Positions 55,634 through 64,000 of a DNA stretch of 64,000 nt are shown piece after piece (within the stretch, counting starts at the first letter, position 1; each line of letters starts with the position of its first letter). Position numbers and translations under genes: made by a program. Source of the DNA: Siphonodentalium dalli (Eukaryota; Mollusca; Scaphopoda; Gadilida; Siphonodentaliidae). The DNA lies in NCBI GenBank assembly GCA_032622095.1, contig CP136065.1:217600151-217664150 (forward strand), in the 5' to 3' direction. Under the pieces are notes generated by a model. It was not told the DNA's origin and searched no databases. It was given only the letters and a program-made list of their open reading frames with translations.

Positions 55634-56356
55634 ATGGCTGACGATTCTCTTTACCCATCCACTCTTCCGTCTACGCCAAGCAAAGAAGGCTTCAATCACC
55701 TTATGTTGCGCTTGCTTTCGTCACCTGGTATTAAATCTACCCTCTCACATCCCAAAACAGCCAGATCGAGGTGCATGCTGTCCGAGCTCAAACGAGAACC
55801 ACGTGCTTCGTCAACGATGGCAGCAAGCGAGATGTGTCTGTCTGACATGTCACTGTTCTGTGAGATGAACGATCCTACGGACGACTTACCTATTAACATG
55901 CAACGGAATGGCCTTCTACATTCCACCCCACTGCGCATGTCCATGTGTACATCATTTGATTACAACAATCAGCAATACATCAAGTCAGCTTGTAAACACA
56001 GATGTGGTTCAATAACTCCGATGGACTTGTCCTACACACTCGCCAAGTATGAAGACAACAGTTACAGAGCAGAGTGCCACGATGTGTCGTCCGATGACAG
56101 TAGTCCCCTAAGACGTGAAGTCATCGGCGGAGAGAATGTGCCTGTTATGTTGTCGCGAACCATCTTCAGCATGTCACGTGATCAGTGCCATGACGACGAT
56201 GAGCAGTCCACGATTTGCAGTTCCTCCTCCAATGTATCAGCTCGAGAACGAATCCATGCGTTCCGTGATATCGTCATCCGACATAAGATGATTCGAAAGG
56301 AAAGCAAGATGGTACACCGTGTTCTCAGGAGGTTCAGGAAGATATTCCGCCATTGA
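55634..56356 (+). CDS. Uncharacterised 240-aa protein, family copy 3
   Basis: 240 codons, no indels against copies 1 and 2, and about 13-14 substitutions from each. It retains TPSK, TPLR and SPLR (a Lys to Arg change at 160) and the basic tail. Residues shared with copy 2 but not copy 1 include L37, M72, P81, M171 and R233. Changes of its own include Q39H, C57R, F85L and N110Y. With the altered exon 1 end, translation may begin one Met earlier. Function is unknown. Confidence 0.85.
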   Translation: MADDSLYPSTLPSTPSKEGFNHLMLRLLSSPGIKSTLSHPKTARSRCMLSELKREPRASSTMAASEMCLSDMSLFCEMNDPTDDLPINMQRNGLLHSTPLRMSMCTSFDYNNQQYIKSACKHRCGSITPMDLSYTLAKYEDNSYRAECHDVSSDDSSPLRREVIGGENVPVMLSRTIFSMSRDQCHDDDEQSTICSSSSNVSARERIHAFRDIVIRHKMIRKESKMVHRVLRRFRKIFRH

Positions 56357-57070
56357 TTTTCAAATTCAAACAGCTAAAATGAGTGCTTTCTACAATAGAT
56401 GCTGTTCGTGACGTTGACTTGTTAATGTTTAATAATTTACTATTTAATTTATTGTTGAATTGTTGTTATTTTATTTGTTGATTGATTAAAGAATAATAAT
56501 TTATACAATATCAAGGAACGTCAGTTTTTAATGAAACACAACACGTCCGATATTGGGTGATAATTGGGTCATTTTATCATTTCTAGAGCTTTCTAGATAA
56601 TCATTGACGAGTATTTCCCTTAGGAAATATTCAGATAATAAGTTCAACAAACGAGTGTTGATCTAATAATCTGAACAATTCCCGCCAAAGAATATGAATC
56701 GTTCTGCACTGTCGTCTGCATATATTTTCCGCTAATCCCTCCAAGTTAATAGACCATTCCTATATATATTTGATAACTGGGTGGGAGAATCCATTCAGTA
56801 TATAAAGGGTTAAATGTTATGAATAGCGTTTACCGCTGCTGTTATTTGCAGAGTTACATCCATTGTATTACCAATTACTAATCACCGCCCGGACCACTCC
56901 GTACCAGCCCAGAACGTCTCTGCAGAGTATAGGGGTGATTTAGTGGCAATATTTGTGCCGGGGTATCATGGAAACCCCACCACGGACAGGGGTCGCGGCC
57001 ACACAGAAGTGTCGCTATTAATCCCCAAAATATCGTCATCGGCGAATATGATAGCTGCGAATGAGAGAGA
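56357..57070 (+). other. 3' UTR and downstream flank of gene copy 3
   Basis: Contains the uninterrupted 'aatatgaatcgttctgcactg' (about 56691-56711), the empty site for R in unit 1. It retains the block with 'ggtgatttagtggcaatat'. One minisatellite seed unit ('gaatatgatagctgcgaatg') is present near 57044 without expansion. Confidence 0.65.
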
Positions 57071-57656
57071 TACTTTATTCCTCCATATCAACGGAGATTA
57101 CATATAATACAAATATATACAACAAAATAATCTTACATAAAATTTGTTAAAGCACAGAAGTTGGGCGCGTAAAACAAATACATGTGCTAAATTTCAGTGC
57201 AATTATATAGTGAACGGACGCATTTGGTATTCAATGGCTAGGATATGTTTAACCACAATAAATCGTATCCAGGGAACTGATCGCCATTCAGAGGTATTCA
57301 TATATATTATGTTGTGAGTATACCTTCTATTGCGAGCAAAGGAAACAAATGAAGCGAACGCATCGCTTTAATAAGAGATTCTCTTTGCAGAGAAGATGGA
57401 TCTGTAGGGATGCACCCACCAAAGCAGTACGCTAGAAATGTGTTTGTGCTGAGGCTATCTAGGAGCGCGAATGTTTCTATTCCATGTCTGTCGATTATTG
57501 CATACCAGAATGCATTCCTCGTCACCTGTGCAAAGTCTGACATGCAATCATGATACATATGGGGAAGAAGATTAGCGAATGAATTATGACAATGAATACA
57601 AGTAGCATCGTTATTATACGTGGTTTTTGCCAAAATGTTCGCCAAAAGGTTTATTC
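57071..57656 (-). mobile_element. LINE-D, 5'-truncated C-terminal fragment (unit 3)
   Basis: Colinear with 41918-42495. The minus frame 57307-57645 has the same CIHCHNSFANLLPHMYHDC knuckle. The left junction is directly in the minisatellite seed ('gagagagata|ctttattcc'), so the roughly 2 kb of array, palindrome and spacer of unit 2 are absent here. Confidence 0.7.
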
Positions 57657-57671
57657 ATATTACTGTATTAA

Positions 57672-58191
57672 AGGCACTGGTGGCGTTCGTTGCAAAAATA
57701 TTCATATTTTTTCAAATCGCCATCAACAGAAGGAATATTAATATATATATAGTTTTGTTCATATGCCAAACATAATCAGCTCGTAAAGAGTATATTGTCG
57801 CCAAGACGTACGGTGGTGTACGTAAACAAGAGCCTGCTCGTGTTACAGAAGTTTTGCTTCTGTTTACATAACACAGCTCAGTTCTATTGGTTATTCAAAT
57901 ACAAATTATATAAACACTCTTTATTATTTCCATTTCAGGAAAACAGTAACAAATAACGCTCTTTATGTTTACCATATCCGGATCTAAACAAAAGCCAGGT
58001 TCTGTAACGTTTTTTGCTTTTGTTTACATAACAAAGGAAAAACATTTGACAATAGCATACTGCTTATGCCATATTTCTGATTGGTATAAGAACAAGGTCT
58101 GTCTATATTTTACTATTCTTTCTGTGTGTGGCGGTTTTTGACGGAGGTGAATATTTTAACAGCATACTCACCGCCAACACTGCCCGTATCT
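57672..58191 (+). mobile_element. TTAA-target MITE, family 1 (unit 3)
   Basis: AGGCACTGGTGGCG start after TTAA (57668-57671); GCCCGTATCT end before TTAA (58192-58195). It has a variant 'acactctttat' box near 57912, CCATTTCAGG and CGCTCTTTA at 57957. Confidence 0.87.
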
Positions 58192-58320
58192 TTAACCCCA
58201 AAATGCCGCCGTCGAAGAACTTCGGGCGACCACGTGACCGTTAAATGTGTCGAGCTTATTAGTACATGTAATAAGCCTTCCAGTGACGAATAACCATCAA
58301 CATACAAATACCTGAGTTAA

Positions 58321-58761
58321 AGGCCCACTTAATTTTCGAGTCTCCGATTATTTTTTTTATAGTGACATGATATACGGTTTTAATAACAATATATGCCATC
58401 AAATATGATTAAAATACTATAATTCATCACTATTTGAAACATCTGTGTCTCAGAAGATGCCCACAGAGAAATAGAAAAACTGTTGAAGACTTCCCCCCTC
58501 TGAAACCCAGAATACAACAGAATTCAAACTTTTTCAATGAAAGGGGAAGAACTCTATCTTTAATATATAGAGTTATTCCCCCTGCATTGAAAATAATACT
58601 GATTTTTACTTCAATTTTGATGACAAAACTCAACATGTCCACAGTTTATTACACCGGATAAGTTGATAATACAATGTTTTGGAGCTTCCTCTTTCAAATG
58701 GTATATACTATGGCATATATTTTATATAAAGTAATCTGGGGATTCGAAATTAAGTGGGCCT
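58321..58761. mobile_element. TTAA-target MITE, family 3 (441 bp)
   Basis: The ends AGGCCCACTTAATTTTCGAG and GATTCGAAATTAAGTGGGCCT are inverted copies with one indel and one mismatch. TTAA at 58317-58320 and 58762-58765 is the target duplication. The same site is empty in unit 1 (about 18692) and unit 2 (about 43149), where it reads 'gagttaaatgac'. No transposase. The interior frames (58434-58661) show no domain. Confidence 0.92.
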
Positions 58762-58861
58762 TTAAATGACCGTCAACGCACAATCATAAAACACATCGCA
58801 ATTTACCTGAGCATACTTCTTATTGAACATCATTAACTACCTGTGTGGATGATTGCGGTAG

Positions 58862-60002
58862 TGTAAACATATTTTTTATTTCCAAATCCAAACAGATAAC
58901 ATAATATACAGATGATACAAATATGCAGGAGAAGATAGTTTTAGGGATAGCAAGAAAGGGAGGGGGTGAGAAAGTAGAAGACAGGAGGGGGCATATGAGT
59001 CGTGAAATGATGACAGTGGTGGTGAGTTCATAATAATTGAGTTGTTGCGTGATAAAATGATGCTCGTCTATAGTAATATGCATGCGTCAGGCACCAGGGG
59101 AGGGGGTCAATCGCAATGACCAATTCCTATTACAATGGTGTTCACTGTGAATATCGCAGCATCCTGCATGTGGAATCATTACACGTATATACAGGATAGT
59201 AACAAGTAAGTAACATACAAAATAATCGTTTACGGAAGACATTTAGTACTACATAAATAATTGAGAATATCATGCTGCCGCATAACGCGGCCGGAATCCA
59301 AAGCAATTTGTTACCCGAAAAATCATGGAAATCTTTTTGTTCTCATAATATATGTCTGTGCTGCATTAAATATTTGTTTGTTTTCGCGAAGGCTAAGCTC
59401 CCTTGATCCCCGCATTAAAGTATTTTCAGATAGGGCAACATTGGGTAAGGAGTCATATAGTTCTCTTCTGGGTTCTTGATAAAATGTACATTCAAAGAGA
59501 TAGTGGTAAGTTGTCTCAAGTTCCCCACATAAACAGAAGGGGCAAATTATTACGTGATTATCTGTCAGGTCACAACTCAGGTGGTTGCAGTTCAGTCTTA
59601 ACCGGGTATGAAGGATATGAGATTTACGACATTTACTATGATAAAAATAGGCAGGTGGACGTGTATTGTCACTGTTCAGTTCCTTTTTGAAGTCTTTGAT
59701 AGTACTGCTGCCCTTTGTGGTTTCCGGCAGTTTGTTCCATTCGGTAATTGCAGCTGGTAAGAATGAATACATATAATAGTCATAGTTAATATTCGAGGGT
59801 AGTCTTATATGTTCAAATCTGAAGTTATATGTAGAATTGTTTGCCTGGATTGGTCCTACATAATTTCTTAATATTTGATGGAGTATTTCCACGTATCATT
59901 TAAACAAATTGGCATAGCTTGTGTTTTCTACGACGTGAGGAGAAGAGTTCCCAGCCAGTTTCTGATAAAAGACGCTCATTACTCGTACTGATGGTTGCAC
60001 CT
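58862..60002 (-). mobile_element. LINE-B fragment, 3' part (unit 3)
   Basis: The inverted terminus begins at 58862. Part of the 3' UTR with SL1/SL2 is deleted near 58927. The minus frame 59323-59892 (189 codons) covers the C-terminal tail with CLCGELETTYHYLFEC and ends TYIMRTKRFP. It is split from the rest by retroposon R. Confidence 0.87.
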
Positions 60003-60674
60003 AGGATATACTGACCACTTTCCCTTTATTGGGGTTTCGGGACTAGGCCAGGGAGGAATTGAATGGGGCGGAACCCCTCTCCTACAACCCACTTGGGAGT
60101 GAAGTTTGAAGTTATGAATGATGAAATACATAACAATGGATGAAAAAAAGATGATCTAGACATGTTATTTTTGTTTGTGTTTCTTTTTCTTTCTCTTGAG
60201 TGTTTCTTCTGTTGTTGTTGTTGTTGTTGTTGTAAGGAGCTCCACTCCGTGCTGTCTACGTGATTCTTGTTCAGCCGCGACTTCTGCTATTATTCTTTTG
60301 GACTCTGCGACTAACTCTTCGATGGTGCGGGTGGAGCTGGTCCAGCTTCCGAGGTACCGCCAGCAGAGGGTACTGCTGGAGCAATCCGGTACTCCAAGGA
60401 TAGATGCACAAAGCCTCCTTTAGCCTGGGTTAGTGTCAAGCTGAAGGTATCCACAATGCGCAATCTGTCCAAGGCCGCGACAACGGCAGAGGGGATTAGC
60501 TGCATAATCCTCTGCCAAGTCCAGAACAGCTCAGTCCGAATCGCTCGGGTGGCTAAGTTCTTTTCAGAACGACCACACGACTCACAAGCGACCCGGGCTC
60601 AGCTAGCCGGAACAGCGACAAGACACAGAGCGAAGCTTTGCGATTTGTCCGCTCAACAGCTAACCAAGGAATGA
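60003..60674 (-). mobile_element. Retroposon R in LINE-B (unit 3), 13-bp target duplication
   Basis: GATGGTTGCACCT is at 59990-60002 and 60675-60687. Unit 1 LINE-B has the unbroken site. On the minus strand the element has its full 5' terminus (CATTCCTTGGTTAGC) and a 3' end with 'ccccaataaag'. The ORF1-like region (60505-60311 and (CAA)n near 60213-60233) has a large internal deletion compared with 44699-45403. Confidence 0.88.
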
Positions 60675-61105
60675 GATGGTTGCACCTGTTACTATTCGGG
60701 CCATTTCGTACTGAACCTTTTCAATGTCATCACTAAGATAATCAGGGCAGTTATCCCACACAGGAGAGGCATATTCCAGTATTGGTCGGATAAATGTGTA
60801 ATGTATTTTTTCAAGCGTTACTCTGCATAGCCTGTATCTATGTTTACGTATTAAATTTACTCGACTCCATGCTTTATCAAGCATAGATCTGATGTGGATA
60901 CCCCATGAGCCAATGTTGTCGAAAGTAAGTCCCAGATGTTTATGGCTGTGAACCTCGACAATTGTCGCCACTCCCATGGTCAGACGTGGATGATATACTG
61001 GTATTTATTTCCTGGAGATTAAGAGAGCTTCCGTTTTCGGGGGATTGAACTTTACAAGCCATTCTGATGCCCAACACATGAGACTTTCGATAATTGCGGT
61101 GTTGA
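60675..61105 (-). mobile_element. LINE-B fragment, 5' part (unit 3)
   Basis: Minus frame 60660-60977 with HKHLGLTFDNIGSWG, EYASPVWDNCPDYLSDD and EMARIVTGAT. It is nearly identical to 52096-52515. It ends at the junction with repeat D ('gttgacaattctgtgtcg'). Confidence 0.86.
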
Positions 61106-62305
61106 CAATTCTGTGTCGAAATTCCATTAAACATTATAACATTGAGCATAACATGAGTAAGAACGCTATTTATTTATACCATACTAGCAGATTAGCCCGC
61201 CACTGGCGGCATTCGTCCCATGGCTTTGTTCGAAAAAGGAATTGCAACAGCTTCCGAGACACGTATGCTGCATTTGCAAAACATTTCGTTGAAATCCGCC
61301 AGTTTTACCCGACTTGACCTTGAATTGACAATTTTGAAGGTCAAGGTCAGGTCCTGGTAACGATTTGACCCGTCCAATACATTCCCCGGACAAAAGTACA
61401 CATATGTATCAAATTTCGTCGAAATCCGCCAGTTTTACCGGATTTGACCTTGAATTGATCATTTTGAAGGTCAAGGATAGGTCGGGTCACAATTTGACTA
61501 GTCCGTGAGACTTCCCGGACAAAAGATTCCCTAGGTAGCAAGTTTGCACTCAATATGTAGGGCCGTTTTCGAGTCTATAACGGACACACACATACATATA
61601 TATCATTTGTGGGTACCCGTTTCAAGGTGAAGGTCACCTCGGGCGGAAAAACTGACCCGACTCCCCCATTCCTAGGAACCCCTAAGTGCGAACACAGACA
61701 TAAGGATCACACAACACGCTCATGTGTGGACACAGGCACAATACGCTCATGTCTGGACACAGACACGCTCTTTATCAACGACACTGTGGATACGAACGCT
61801 CTTTAACTATCACGCGATTAAACCCACAATTCCAAGACGTCAGCAGTGGGAATGCAGAATGAGTGCTCGGAGCTGGGGTTTTACCCTTAGATAGGAAGTT
61901 TGGTCGAAATCCGTCCGGCAGTTCTCCTGGCCATAGCTATCAGACAAACAGAAGTCCCAAAATAAATATTTATATATTATTAGATATTAGATTAGATCAG
62001 GAAACGCCTAAAATGCGCTTCGGTCTTCCTTATATGAACGCGAGACATATTGGGAGTGCAAGTGTAAGTAGTTCTTAAATTTGTCAACATATTTTGATCA
62101 GGCAAACCATAACGTGACACGAACAATAATCTAGTAGGTTGGCTCTATGTCCCGAATGTCCATAGTCTTTTAAATATTGTTACTGTTGTATAATGAAGCA
62201 CAACTACTCGTCAAATCGCTTAAAGATTCCCCGTCCTATTTGACACCACAAAACCACAATATGTTCGTATTCTAACCAAGAAATTAATTTAATTAGATCG
62301 TCGTC
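61106..62305 (+). repeat. Repeat D, start of gene unit 4, with a Helitron inside
   Basis: The same LINE-B/D junction as at 52516, so unit 4 begins in tandem directly after unit 3. D is split at 61183/61997 by the Helitron and resumes at 'tcaggaaacgcctaaaatgcgcttcgg'. Confidence 0.8.
61184..61996 (-). mobile_element. Non-autonomous Helitron, 813 bp
   Basis: Read on the minus strand it starts TC (TCTAATCTAATATC) and ends CTAG, with a hairpin CCGCC-AGT-GGCGG about 9-10 nt before that end. It sits between A and T of the host 'accata|tcagg', which is uninterrupted at 52590-52603 and 29555-29567. No target duplication. All are Helitron hallmarks. No Rep/helicase ORF is present. The interior has duplicated 'ttttgaaggtcaagg' blocks and CGCTCTTTA boxes at 61766 and 61797. 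Confidence 0.9.
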
Positions 62306-62309
62306 TTAA

Positions 62310-63568
62310 ACGGACATGGCTCATTCGAACCTCCAAATTTTTTTCTACGTAATTTGGAGCGACGGACACGATAGGTCGATAAATAAACGAACTATTGATA
62401 TACCGGCTTCATGTGTGTGAAAAACACTCCCCAAAGTCACAGCCATTTTTCAGCCGTTTTCATCTTTTCGCCAGAAGTCATAAAAACGCTCTTTATTGCT
62501 ACCATATCAGGAATAGACTACAACGGAACGCTTTTTTTCTGTTCCATGTCGTGCAAATGGCGGTTTTTTGTTTGGGACCCAAACATCGTACTCGCAGTGG
62601 TATTTTTCATTACTTCAATGCGTCTTTTTGGGTTACATAATGCTCGTAGAAAGGTATGTCAGATATGTATCAACCTACTTCGATACTGCGAAAAATTCAA
62701 AAGCGAATAATAATGTGTGTATTTTGGTGTAAACAGTATTTATTTCAAAAAATCGAACATATAACATAGACACAATATACATGTAGAAATATAGAGATTT
62801 ATGAAGAGGATCGGACAACAAGAAAAATGCTTTTTTAAAGTCCTCTCCTCGTGGAATAAATGTTACCTCGAGTGACAGAAATATCATTTGAGGTAAAGCA
62901 GACGGAGAGATGGAGAGAGGTTTGACACAACATACATGTGATACAAAATAACACAATAAACATCCGTTCAGTGGGGGAATCACTTGCACGAGTACGTCAC
63001 GACCACGAAGTAGAAAAGCGGTTCGTGGAAAGGGAATCTAGACGCGTCACCTGAAATGATTATGAGAAACGGCCACTATCAGAAATAAACTTCTGTACCG
63101 CCAAGAATATGTGTGTATTTTGGAGTGCAAATCGCCATGTGGCTTAAAGTCACAGGTTTGTGTTTGCGCTCCAAAAATACACCTAATAATATTCGATTTT
63201 AAAATTTTCCCGGTATCGAAATAGGGATAAAACTACCTTTCTACGAGAATTCTGTGCCCCAGAAAGACTCGTTGCAATAATAACAAATACAACTTGGAAC
63301 GCGATGTTTGTGTTTCAAACAGAAAAACAGCCATATGAGCGGCATCGAACAGAAAAGAGCGTTCCCTTATATTGTAGAAATAAAGAGCGTTTATTTCACT
63401 TCTTTTCGAAACATTTAAAACATGTGGAAAATGGCTGTGACAAAGGAAAGTATTCTTTCAGAGCATATGAAGCAGGTATATCAATATTTCGTATATGTAT
63501 CAACCTATCTTAAACCTCCTTCCAAATTACGTAGACAATAATTGGAAGCTCGAATGAGCCATGTCCGT
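62310..63568. mobile_element. TTAA-target MITE, family 2 (unit 4), with LINE insertion
   Basis: ACGGACATGG start after TTAA (62306-62309); CATGTCCGT end before TTAA (63569-63572). CGCTCTTTA is at 62487 and TAAAGAGCG at 63381. A TTAA-centred inverted junction (about 63115-63180) lies inside. The LINE fragment at 62728-63108 accounts for part of its extra length. Confidence 0.82.
62728..63108 (-). mobile_element. LINE-1 subfamily 3' fragment with 15-bp target duplication
   Basis: ATGTGTGTATTTTGG is at 62713-62727 and 63109-63123. The minus strand encodes the same last residues as LINE-1 (LAVQKFISDSGRFS) and a closely similar 3' UTR with an SL1 pairing TTACCTC with GAGGTAA. It is a very close relative of LINE-1 at 11.1-11.7 kb. 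Confidence 0.9.
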
Positions 63569-63712
63569 TTAAATTTTCATAGAACAACTCTCGCGTTCAG
63601 TATTTGGTGCAGGTATGCGGACATATTAAGCTGAATGTGACCGCTTCTAGCTCGTGGTTGCTATGAAGTCACAATTCCTATTACTAACCCCCTGCACCCC
63701 TATGTGGAATAA
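63569..63712 (+). repeat. Truncated upstream flank of a fourth gene unit
   Basis: Matches 13574-13715 and 54160-54300 ('gcaggtatgcggacatatta', 'gaagtcacaattcctatta'). It breaks off at 'tatgtggaataag', so the leader exon and gene do not follow within this window. Confidence 0.75.
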
Positions 63713-64000
63713 GAATACCAAATGGAGCCTGACGCATGCATATTACTACGAGCATAATTTTCATCACGCAGCAACTAAATTATTGAAAACTCTGCCCCTC
63801 CACTTTCTCACTCTCTCTCATTCTCTCTCTCTCTCTTTCTCTCTCTATCTCTCTATCTCTCTCTCTACCTCCGGCTATCCCTAACACTATCTTCCCGCTG
63901 TTTCCATCCCCAACTCAAACTTAGTTACTTCTCCTTTTAAAAACATTATTTATATCCTTTCCCGTCTGATCGATACCCCTCCCTCACTTATTGAGGAAGG
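63713..64000 (+). mobile_element. LINE-B 3' UTR in plus orientation, running off the window
   Basis: Reverse complement of about 27830-28170: 'ggagcctgacgcatgcatat', then a CT tract (63803-63866), 'ctaacactatcttcccgctg' and the start of SL1 at the window edge. It replaces the expected gene sequence of unit 4. Confidence 0.85.

Noticed and set aside
58434-58661. 75-aa protein in unit 3
   Set aside because: Lies wholly inside the 441-bp TTAA MITE and shows no domain or conserved frame.

Overview
The window looks like a repeat-dense eukaryotic (metazoan) chromosome. It is AT-rich, has spliced genes with GT-AG introns, and contains several families of non-LTR retrotransposons, TTAA-target MITEs, a Helitron and tandem satellites. 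The roughly 160-bp satellite built on 'aagggccataactct' and the Helitron interior with 'gaaggtcaagg' resemble repeats I associate with marine molluscs, especially bivalves. That placement is inference only. There is no bacterial-type operon, tRNA, rRNA or CRISPR signal.

The only host gene family I can support is a tandemly triplicated, uncharacterised 240-codon gene, all copies on the + strand: coding exons at 15215-15937, 37986-38708 and 55634-56356. Each has a conserved non-coding leader exon, a 641-648 nt intron, and a start codon that is the first triplet after the splice acceptor. The three proteins are about 93-95% identical with no indels. The genes sit inside a duplicated segment with a fixed order: repeat D, a family-2 MITE, the gene, a 3' flank, a family-1 MITE, then a LINE-B fragment. 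Net of later insertions the unit is about 8.2-8.6 kb. Three units carry the gene. A fourth begins at about 61.1 kb and is broken before the gene. An isolated intron remnant lies at 11.9-12.3 kb. A shared retroposon insertion and shared amino-acid states both group copies 2 and 3.

Layout: 0.3-1.3 kb degenerate tandem repeat; 1.9-3.1 kb two abutting MITEs; 3.8-11.7 kb a CR1-like LINE (LINE-1) split by an L1/Tx1-like element with an intact 1265-codon ORF; 12.3-20.5 kb gene unit 1; 21.1-25.4 kb decayed LINE-2 with a 2A-like motif; 26.1-27.5 kb satellite; 27.6-29.2 kb nested LINE fragments; 29.4-44.6 kb gene unit 2, which contains an intact two-ORF LINE (LINE-4, 29.9-35.9 kb) and a 35-bp minisatellite with an adjoining 139-nt palindrome (39.2-41.5 kb); 44.6-47 kb head-to-head retroposons; 47.5-51.9 kb LINE-3, nearly intact with a canonical 2A motif; 52.5-61.1 kb gene unit 3; 61.1-64 kb start of unit 4 with a Helitron and more LINE fragments.

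No pathway can be assigned. The main biology visible is a duplicated gene of unknown function in a region shaped by recent transposition. The retrotransposons also show translation and RNA-structure features worth testing: 2A-like motifs, an ATGA stop-start overlap, and covarying stem-loops in the 3' UTRs.
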